This document shows, in pieces, positions 1 to 5,012 of a stretch of DNA of 8,842 nt; positions within the stretch are counted from its first letter, which is position 1, and each line of letters begins with the position of its first letter. The notes beneath the pieces were generated by a model. It had not been told where the DNA came from and did no database searches. It was given only the letters and a program-made list of their open reading frames with translations. Origin of the DNA: Oscillospiraceae bacterium (lineage in GTDB: Bacteria; Bacillota_A; Clostridia; Oscillospirales; Ruminococcaceae); the NCBI GenBank assembly GCA_017440445.1, contig JAFSHE010000111.1, forward strand, positions 1 through 8,842, given 5' to 3'. A program made the translations under genes and the position numbers.

Positions 1-1371
1 TACCGCACTGTCATTGCGGCTCTGGTCGTAGATTATCGTCTGCGCCAGACGGTTACTGATAAAGGAGATGTACTGGTACGGGTCGCCCTGGAAATCGTGT
101 GCGTTGCCGAATTTAATGTCGCCGTTCTCGAACTGAGAAAGCAGATAGAGAACGTTTGTATTCTGAAGTGTTACGTTGCCGAGGTCGTCTGTGATCTCGT
201 CAAATCCGTATCTGTAAAGACCCGTCATCTCGTCCAGAGTTCTCGTCTGACCGATCATTGTGGGATCCTGGAGCCATATATCCGACACGTGGATATTTCC
301 TGCTGTAAACACCGCACCGTCAGGCTTGGGTGTGAACATCGCTCTGGAGGGATCCTCATCCGCACCGTTGGCGGAGTTGAAGGTCTTTGCAATAGTGTTT
401 GCAAACTCGTTCACTGCGGACTTGAAGTATGCAATACCATACTCGCCGTTCTGGAAGCCTGTTGCATAAACACCGTTTCCGTTTATCATGGTAAGATAGC
501 TCTTAAGCAGGCCTCTGCAAGGATTAAGCTCCTCGCCGTTCTCAAAGTACAGGATAGCCTCACCGAATTCCTCGTAGTCCTCCATGAGTATCCTGTTTAC
601 CTTGAAGTTCTCGCCGTCAACGAGCATCGTTCCTGCCATATCGATGGAATATGTACCGTTGGTATTGTATTTTACCTCGATATCTCCGAAGTTTGCAAGC
701 TCATCCACATACAGGTTAAGCTGATCGTACAGCTCGTTAGGACCGTACTGATCGGGATAATTTATCAACTCTCTTGCAATTCTGTCGTTGAGAGTATTGA
801 TATCATCCAGCAGTGTGTTTATGTGAACTATATTGTCCTCAAGCTCGGAAACGTAGGTGTATTCTACCTCGGTGAGCTTTGTGTGATAATCGTTCAGCAG
901 TCGGCAGAGGTTTACAGCCGAGTTGCACACGAGAGTAGCAACCTCGGAGCTGTCAGGTTTCTCAACCGAATAGTCCTGAAGCGACTTGAAGAACTGCTCT
1001 GTGAAGTACTGGAGACCGTCCGTCTCGAAGTTATCAAGAACATCCTCAACCTCGGAGAGTATCTCAACTGTCTTTTCAGTCTCTGTTTCGATACCAACGT
1101 TTTCACGGTAACGCTTATCGATGTAGGTATCTCTTATCTGGGACACACCGAAAGCATTTACACCCTGTCCATTGAGAGAAAGCTGGTTGGTATCACTGCA
1201 CCATCTCAGGCTCTGGTTGCCCGAAACATACATAGCATAGAGATCAACACGCTGTCTTGTGTAACCTACGGTGTTTGTGTTGGAAAGGTTGTTACCTGTT
1301 ATATCAAGCGACTTCTGCGCTACCTGCAGCGTGCGCTTCTGTGTTTCAAATCCTAAGAACGTCGGACGCAT
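1..1371 (-). CDS. flgK: Flagellar hook-associated protein 1 FlgK (partial, C-terminus off the left edge)
   Basis: FlgK is the first hook-filament junction protein; it is exported by the flagellar type III system and assembled on the hook tip. The frame is open for 457 codons from the ATG at 1371 to the window edge. The N-terminus (MRPTFLGFETQKRTLQVAQK, then LDITGNNLSNTNTVGYTRQR) is the family's flagellar rod/hook signature. Near residues 240-260 the YGPNELYDQLNLYVDEL stretch matches the conserved FlgK DQR-type block, and a later region around NEFANTIAKTFN is also typical. The start is fixed by an AGGAGG site at 1379-1384, about 7 bases upstream, which overlaps the flgN stop codon, so the two are coupled. 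At least four cysteines are visible, which is unusual for an axial flagellar protein. The missing C-terminus should carry the second axial helix. Identity is secure; completeness beyond the edge is unknown. Confidence 0.95.
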   Translation of the reverse strand, partial: MRPTFLGFETQKRTLQVAQKSLDITGNNLSNTNTVGYTRQRVDLYAMYVSGNQSLRWCSDTNQLSLNGQGVNAFGVSQIRDTYIDKRYRENVGIETETEKTVEILSEVEDVLDNFETDGLQYFTEQFFKSLQDYSVEKPDSSEVATLVCNSAVNLCRLLNDYHTKLTEVEYTYVSELEDNIVHINTLLDDINTLNDRIARELINYPDQYGPNELYDQLNLYVDELANFGDIEVKYNTNGTYSIDMAGTMLVDGENFKVNRILMEDYEEFGEAILYFENGEELNPCRGLLKSYLTMINGNGVYATGFQNGEYGIAYFKSAVNEFANTIAKTFNSANGADEDPSRAMFTPKPDGAVFTAGNIHVSDIWLQDPTMIGQTRTLDEMTGLYRYGFDEITDDLGNVTLQNTNVLYLLSQFENGDIKFGNAHDFQGDPYQYISFISNRLAQTIIYDQSRNDSAV

Positions 1372-1382
1372 ATATTTTCCTC

Positions 1383-1868
1383 CTATACCTGACGGATGAC
1401 AGTGGCCGATGAGCCCTTTGTCACCTTTGAGGCGTTTTTGTCATAGGTCTCGGGCTTGTTGAATATTCCCGCACGCTTAACGAATTCCTGTTGATTATCC
1501 AGCTTGCGCTTTACGACCTCGTTTGTCTTTTCATTCATCTCTCTGATACTGTCGATAAGCTCCGTAAGCTGTATTGACAGCTGACGAAGCTTGGGCTGAT
1601 AGTCCTCAGGCGCTTCCTCTATCTGCTCCGACAGCTTTCTGTCAGCTACGCCGAGACCCCTGAACAGCTCCAGCCGTTTGTTTTCGAGGTTCTGACTTTT
1701 CATGACGTAAGCCTGCTCCTCATTGAGAGAAGATGTCAGCCACTCAAGGTCATCCTCCAGTATCTTTGTGTGCTTTTTCATCAGGAACATCGAAAGCTCC
1801 CGATAGAAGTCACAATCTATCTCCAGGCACTTGATTATTGCCTGTGCGGTCCTCTCGTCCATCCCCAT
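1383..1868 (-). CDS. flgN: FlgN-family flagellar export chaperone
   Basis: FlgN proteins are small cytoplasmic helical chaperones that bind the C-termini of FlgK and FlgL before export. This product is about 161 residues, the usual size. It is strongly charged and predicted almost wholly helical, with long heptad-like stretches (for example LTELIDSIREMNEKTNEV) and a flexible Lys/Ser/Thr-rich tail. Sequence similarity to FlgN is diffuse, as usual for the family, so the call rests on position between flgM and flgK (the order seen in Bacillus subtilis), size and helical pattern. Three starts are possible: GTG at 1871, ATG at 1868 and ATG at 1862. No good Shine-Dalgarno precedes any of them. ATG 1868 is preferred because it overlaps the flgM stop as TGATG, pointing to coupled reinitiation. 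Confidence 0.85.
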   Translation of the reverse strand: MGMDERTAQAIIKCLEIDCDFYRELSMFLMKKHTKILEDDLEWLTSSLNEEQAYVMKSQNLENKRLELFRGLGVADRKLSEQIEEAPEDYQPKLRQLSIQLTELIDSIREMNEKTNEVVKRKLDNQQEFVKRAGIFNKPETYDKNASKVTKGSSATVIRQV

Positions 1869-2131
1869 CACCCGAAAAGAATGTAGGATGCAAGCTCGTT
1901 TGCGGGAACGCCGTTTTCAGCCATTTCCTTAGCAGCCTGTATATCCTTGTCGGAAGCGTCTGCTCTCACCTCTGCGGCGATGCCGTTTTTAGCTGCCTGC
2001 AGAGCCTTTTCAAATCCGAACTCCACTCTGTCCATATTCTTAACGGATGTGGAAGCCTCGGTCTCTCTGACCTTCTTGCTGCGGTTGGCGCTGTACGCCG
2101 AGATAACGCCGCTTATTCTTTTTATCTCCAT
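1868..2131 (-). CDS. flgM: Anti-sigma-28 factor FlgM
   Basis: FlgM binds and inhibits the flagellar sigma factor (sigma-28/SigD) until the hook-basal body is complete and FlgM is exported or otherwise removed. The 87-residue product matches the family's small size. The first part is basic and probably disordered. The second half contains NMDRVEFGFEKALQ, then AEVRADASDKDIQAAKEMAENG and NELASYIL, which follow the FlgM pattern of a helix, a VR..kv..lk..I..G motif and a terminal helix. The start at 2131 is chosen over the in-frame upstream ATG at 2173 because a good AGGGAGG site lies 7-8 bases before it, and because translation from 2173 would begin inside the 5' hairpin. The gene is first in the flgM-flgN-flgK operon, directly behind a sigma-28 promoter, which gives negative feedback. 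Confidence 0.92.
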   Translation of the reverse strand: MEIKRISGVISAYSANRSKKVRETEASTSVKNMDRVEFGFEKALQAAKNGIAAEVRADASDKDIQAAKEMAENGVPANELASYILFG

Positions 2132-2172
2132 AAAAAAGCCTCCCTTTTCCGGAAATTTGTATAATTCACCCA

Positions 2173-2192
2173 ATAGGCATATTTCTGCCTAT
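2173..2192 (-). other. Perfect stem-loop at the predicted 5' end of the flgM mRNA
   Basis: The minus strand carries ATAGGCA, a 6-base loop (GAAATA) and TGCCTAT, a perfect 7-bp inverted repeat. Its outer end coincides within 1-2 bases with the expected sigma-28 start site, so the transcript should begin with a hairpin. Such 5'-terminal stems are known to protect bacterial mRNAs from 5'-end-dependent decay. It could instead be an operator over the start site. No T-run follows, so it is not a terminator. Confidence 0.6.
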
Positions 2193-2197
2193 AATTA

Positions 2198-2224
2198 TTA
2201 TCGGCAGGATATGATTTTTCTTTA
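2198..2224 (-). promoter_or_regulatory. Sigma-28 (SigD/FliA) promoter of flgM-flgN-flgK
   Basis: Read on the minus strand, TAAA at 2224-2221 is followed by exactly 15 bases and then GCCGATAA at 2205-2198. This equals the sigma-28 consensus TAAA-N15-GCCGATAA at every listed position. Transcription should begin near 2190-2192, leaving a leader of about 60 bases before the flgM ATG. It makes the operon a late flagellar class controlled by the sigma factor that FlgM itself inhibits. Confidence 0.95.
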
Positions 2225-2244
2225 GCTTTTTCCGATATTTTTTC

Positions 2245-3198
2245 TTAATTTTCCGAAGAAATTTCTTCCTCTCTCAGGGGGTCGTACTGGCTGCGCTCCA
2301 GCCCGAAATCCAAGACCTCCTGCGGGGCTTCACTGAGCCAACCGATATAGTACGCTGTGATATCTGTCACCTCACGGGGGATGCTGTCAAAATAGCGTTC
2401 TCCCGTATCGTGGTCGTAGGTTGTCAGCATGATATCATTCGGTCTGTTTTCGTAGCAGTAGTCAACGTATTCCTGCGTTATATCGTAATTCTCACCTGAC
2501 CAGTCAGTGGCATACAAATCAGGAGATCCAAACAGATGGAGCATTTCATGTGCATAGACCGCCGGTGTAACCTCCTGATCGAAATAAATAGTGTAAATAT
2601 ACACGGTTTCGTACCCGAAATCAGGGTGGAAATAACCATCCACTGCATTTGTTGACGCAGCACAACCTTCGAGGGAATTACAGATAACATAATACACGAT
2701 GTTTTCCGCACCGAACTTTTCAGTCAGCTCTGCGGACTTCACCTGCTTATCGATGAAATCCCATACTATATCCTCTCCACCCTTTTGTATATCGCCTTGA
2801 TTTGACAAACTATCCTCTGTTTCAAGGACATATTTCAACTCAGGAAACTCATTCCAGTCACAGATAAACTCCATTGTCTTACCGTATTTCTGTGCCTGCT
2901 GCTCTATCCACTCCATACCCATATTCATGTACGAGAGCTGAAGCTGTGCAAATTCCTCCTCGCCCTGCCATGAAGTATATCTATCTTCCACAAACACGGA
3001 TACCACAACGGTCTTTCCTTCTGCTTTTTCGGCTGTACCGAACTCTCCCACATCATAGCTTTTACGGGAATAATCAGGTCTGTACTCGGGGGTAAAGTCG
3101 ATTATTCCGTTTATATGTAGCATTATCACGCACAGCACCCCTGCTAAAAGCAGGACAACCAGTGCAGTTATAAGTTTTTTTGTTTCTGTGTTTTTCAT
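2245..3198 (-). CDS. Membrane-anchored metzincin-like zinc metalloprotease, pilus-linked, family unassigned
   Basis: I do not recognise a named family. The 317-residue product starts with a short charged stretch, then one hydrophobic segment at about residues 9-28 (LITALVVLLLAGVLCVIMLH) with no clear signal-peptidase site, so it is probably an N-terminally anchored protein with its body outside the cell. At residues 217-227 it has HEMLHLFGSPD, the metzincin zinc motif HExxHxxGxxH/D with aspartate as third ligand, as in snapalysin. E218 would be the catalytic base. A candidate Met-turn follows at M257 (NDIML). The region between anchor and active site is acidic and aromatic-rich. The start at 3198 is supported by AGGAGAG at 3203-3209; a longer reading from 3240 would begin inside a terminator hairpin. 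It lies just behind the second pilin gene and just ahead of the flgM promoter. A role in pilin or surface-protein processing is only a guess from position. Confidence 0.75.
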   Translation of the reverse strand: MKNTETKKLITALVVLLLAGVLCVIMLHINGIIDFTPEYRPDYSRKSYDVGEFGTAEKAEGKTVVVSVFVEDRYTSWQGEEEFAQLQLSYMNMGMEWIEQQAQKYGKTMEFICDWNEFPELKYVLETEDSLSNQGDIQKGGEDIVWDFIDKQVKSAELTEKFGAENIVYYVICNSLEGCAASTNAVDGYFHPDFGYETVYIYTIYFDQEVTPAVYAHEMLHLFGSPDLYATDWSGENYDITQEYVDYCYENRPNDIMLTTYDHDTGERYFDSIPREVTDITAYYIGWLSEAPQEVLDFGLERSQYDPLREEEISSEN

Positions 3199-3214
3199 TT
3201 TGCTCTCCTGTATC

Positions 3215-3240
3215 AAAAATGCGCCCCCTCGGGAGCGCAT
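3215..3240 (-). terminator. Intrinsic terminator or attenuator after the second pilin gene
   Basis: In the minus-strand RNA, AUGCGCUCCC pairs with GGGGGCGCAU, giving about 9 bp including one U-G wobble and a short loop, followed by a run of five U. The same wobble would be a C-A mismatch in plus-strand RNA, so the element is directional. It lies 5 bases after the pilin 2 stop codon and only about 6 bases before the protease ribosome binding site, so it also gates expression of the protease gene. Confidence 0.85.
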
Positions 3241-3245
3241 TTATT

Positions 3246-3947
3246 TTATGTGCCGTAATAATTCGGGTCAGCGCTGTTAGGCAGATTAAACGCATAGTTG
3301 CCGATAGTACCAATGTTGTAAACATCAGAACAACTTCCGACTGCGCTGTGATTAAGCTCTCCGCTGGGGGAGAACTTCAGCTTCTCACGGTACGCATTGC
3401 TGCCGCCCTCATACTTGGGAAGTCTTACATCACAGTAATGTGTGAACGTAACCTTGAAATTACTGTCAACCATTGCATAGAAGTAACCCTCGTAGGAGTC
3501 TGCCATGTATGTATCAATAAGACCCATCAGGAACTTTTCCAGCAGAGTCATGGCCTTGTCATCGGTCATGCCCATAAGTCCTGTGATGGTCTTGTCAACA
3601 TGCAGATAATCTATACCCTGCTTGTCATACTTGACCTCAACAAACAGGAAATTCGCAATCTCGTTCTTGCCATCCTTGTACAGGATAAGCCTGTTGGGAT
3701 CGGTAGTGTCGTCCTCATCATAGTTTACAAGCTTTCTCTCGATAAACATCGCCTTTGTAAAGGTAAGCTGCGACGCTGTCATAAAGCTCTGCGCATTTGA
3801 TGTTGCCTGTGTTATCTTGTTGGAATCCCTGCTGAGCATAGCAGAAGCACTGACAGCCACAAGAATCGCAATTATAGCGATGACCACAACAAGTTCTACA
3901 AGAGTAAAACCCTTTTTGCGTTTTAGTGCGGATAAATATTTAACCAT
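3246..3947 (-). CDS. Type IV pilin 2 (prepilin-like protein, PilA2-type)
   Basis: This 233-residue prepilin has a 13-residue basic leader MVKYLSALKRKKG, then FTLVELVVVIAIIAILVAV. This is the class III signal cut by PilD between G and F, with Glu at mature position 5, the hydrophobic helix that packs in the pilus core, and a polar globular C-terminal part with two cysteines. After the first ~20 mature residues it differs strongly from the neighbouring pilin 1, and it lacks the proline near mature position 22 that pilin 1 has. The start at 3947 is chosen because it gives the standard short leader, with AAAGGA about 11 bases upstream; a longer reading from 4028 would add a second hydrophobic stretch. 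It probably serves as a minor or alternative subunit, or as pilin A2 in the sense of the R. albus tandem pilins. Transcription is likely from the pilin 1 promoter through a leaky hairpin. Confidence 0.88.
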   Translation of the reverse strand: MVKYLSALKRKKGFTLVELVVVIAIIAILVAVSASAMLSRDSNKITQATSNAQSFMTASQLTFTKAMFIERKLVNYDEDDTTDPNRLILYKDGKNEIANFLFVEVKYDKQGIDYLHVDKTITGLMGMTDDKAMTLLEKFLMGLIDTYMADSYEGYFYAMVDSNFKVTFTHYCDVRLPKYEGGSNAYREKLKFSPSGELNHSAVGSCSDVYNIGTIGNYAFNLPNSADPNYYGT

Positions 3948-4031
3948 TATAAAAACCGTCCTTTCACGCTTTATTAATGCTATTATCAAAAACATCTCAA
4001 AAACACAAAATATCTTTAATAATAACACTAA

Positions 4032-4059
4032 TTCCCCGACGGCTTACGCCGCCGAGGAA
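4032..4059 (-). terminator. Strong hairpin with GUAA tetraloop between the two pilin genes
   Basis: The minus-strand RNA has UUCCUCGGCGGC, a GUAA loop and GCCGUCGGGGAA: a 12-bp stem with two G-U wobbles closed by a stable GNRA tetraloop. The wobbles would be A-C mismatches on the other strand, so it is built for this direction. It is followed by UUAGUGUUAUUAUU rather than an unbroken U-run, suggesting partial termination or protection of the pilin 1 mRNA 3' end. Flanking AACAC/GTGTT repeats (4024-4028 and 4065-4069) could extend the stem across an internal loop. Confidence 0.7.
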
Positions 4060-4111
4060 CGTTTGTGTTCAATTAGTCAGCAATACAACTGATTTAACCT
4101 ATACGGCTAAA

Positions 4112-4753
4112 TTATGTTGTGGACTTGCCAAGAGCGGGAGCTGTACCAACTACTGTGGAGCCGGAAACGCCAGCCTTATCCTTGAATACTGCTGTCCATG
4201 TACCCTTGAAGTCAGCTGTAGTAGGCATGCTCTTAGAAATTGTAGCTGTACCACCCTCTACAACAGCAGCGCCGATGCATGTACCGTTGGAGAAGTGAAC
4301 CTCAGCGTAGGAATTCTTCAGAGAAGAAAGTGTGTCCTTCATGTAGTCATTGTAGAACATTTCCTTGTCAACATCATCAGCACTCTTGCTGGTGTTGTTC
4401 CAGTGGGGCTGACCATCGAGCCAGAAAGACTTATCCTCAGCATCAGCTGTCTTTGCAGCACCCTGAGGAGCAACTGTCCAAGTTCCATTAGCATCAATAG
4501 AAATTGTCAGATAGAAATCTGTTGCAGTTGTCATGGTGATCTTCTTAGCATCCATGTTGGTGAGGAAGTTGTTGGTGTTGTTCTTCAGCTGAGCAGCTGT
4601 CTGGTTAGCAGATGTGATTCTGGAATCCTGAACTACACCGAGCATTGTGGGAACGAGAATAGCAGCAAGTACGCCGATGATAGCGATTACTACTACGAGC
4701 TCTACGAGAGTAAAGCCCTTCTTGGCCTTGAGAGCCTGAAGCTTCTTTATCAT
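4112..4753 (-). CDS. pilA: Type IV pilin 1, probable major pilin (PilA-type)
   Basis: A 213-residue prepilin: leader MIKKLQALKAKKG (13 residues), then FTLVELVVVIAIIGVLAAIL with Glu5 of the mature chain and a proline near position 22. This is cut and N-methylated by PilD, then polymerised by PilB. The mature chain is about 200 residues; its C-terminal part is rich in Thr, Ala, Asn and Ser and has one cysteine, fitting an extracellular fibre subunit. The start is secure: AGGAGG at 4762-4767, 8 bases upstream, is the best ribosome binding site in the window. It is first behind a strong sigma-A promoter and followed by a stable hairpin, which argues for high expression and a major subunit. The leader and helix resemble what I recall of the R. 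albus cellulose-adhesion pilin (CbpC/GP25 type); that link is from memory and needs alignment. Confidence 0.92.
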   Translation of the reverse strand: MIKKLQALKAKKGFTLVELVVVIAIIGVLAAILVPTMLGVVQDSRITSANQTAAQLKNNTNNFLTNMDAKKITMTTATDFYLTISIDANGTWTVAPQGAAKTADAEDKSFWLDGQPHWNNTSKSADDVDKEMFYNDYMKDTLSSLKNSYAEVHFSNGTCIGAAVVEGGTATISKSMPTTADFKGTWTAVFKDKAGVSGSTVVGTAPALGKSTT

Positions 4754-4786
4754 TGTAAAGACCTCCTAATAAAAGATTTTTTATGT

Positions 4787-4805
4787 ATAATCCCAGCGGG
4801 ACTAT
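4787..4805 (-). other. Small stem-loop in the pilin 1 leader
   Basis: On the minus strand ATAGTCCC pairs with GGGATTAT across a 3-base loop (8 bp with one G-U wobble), about 20 bases upstream of the pilin ribosome binding site. No U-run follows directly. It may be structural or stabilising for a long 5' leader of about 98 bases; chance cannot be excluded. Confidence 0.35.
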
Positions 4806-4820
4806 ATCCATGTTAACTAA

Positions 4821-4843
4821 GAAAGCAATTAAAGTCAGCTTTC
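4821..4843 (-). other. Inverted repeat in the pilin 1 leader
   Basis: GAAAGC and GCTTTC lie 11 bases apart close to the 5' end of the predicted leader, about 8 bases after the expected start site. It could form a 6-bp stem in the mRNA or be a protein-binding site just downstream of the promoter. Only the symmetry supports it. Confidence 0.3.
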
Positions 4844-4857
4844 CTGTTTGTGTTTAC

Positions 4858-4886
4858 ATTATATCTCAACTGCCTCCAAAATGCAA
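4858..4886 (-). promoter_or_regulatory. Sigma-A promoter of the pilin genes, with upstream A/T tract
   Basis: On the minus strand TTGCAT at 4886-4881 and a perfect TATAAT at 4863-4858 are separated by 17 bases, the ideal spacing. Directly upstream, 4889-4930 is a nearly pure run of A- and T-tracts, placed at about -38 to -80 like an UP element or bent DNA. The start should be near 4851, leaving a leader of about 98 bases. The gap of 259 bases between pilT and pilin 1 holds only this promoter, the tract and the leader. Confidence 0.8.
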
Positions 4887-5012
4887 GTGTTTTTAAAAAT
4901 TTTTTCAAAAAAAATTCGTTTTTTGTTACAAAATAATCAATGGCAGTCGAAAAATTGTGAAGTTTAACCAACTATTTCAAGCCGATATACAGACTGGATA
5001 ATACTCTTTGTA

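Noticed and set aside
97..1356. Long open frame on the plus strand (419 codons) opposite flgK
   Set aside because: It is codon-register antisense to flgK, which has clear family motifs and a ribosome binding site. The plus-strand product is unlike any family, rich in Val, Cys and Leu, and has no good start signal.
2132..2173. Longer FlgM starting at 2173
   Set aside because: The ATG lies within the 5' hairpin region with no ribosome binding site, while 2131 has AGGGAGG at good spacing and gives the usual FlgM length.
4605..4811. Possible leader peptide starting at 4811 on the minus strand in front of pilin 1
   Set aside because: It has no ribosome binding site and runs far into the pilin gene in another frame. 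It is not a regulatory leader peptide by any visible codon pattern.
3977..4816. Plus-strand open frame opposite pilin 1
   Set aside because: Shadow of the pilin gene; the product is cysteine-rich nonsense and runs backward through the pilin promoter leader and hairpin.
4754..4851. c-di-GMP riboswitch in the pilin leader
   Set aside because: Such switches control pilin genes in some Clostridia, but the conserved core segments of c-di-GMP-I are not present, the ~98-base leader is short for the known classes, and I see no matching pseudoknot pattern.
4981..4988. GCCGATAT on the plus strand, a sigma-28-like -10 pointing antisense into pilT
   Set aside because: There is no TAAA at the required 15-base distance; the nearest T/A-rich tetramer is at 13-14 bases and mismatched. 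Likely chance.
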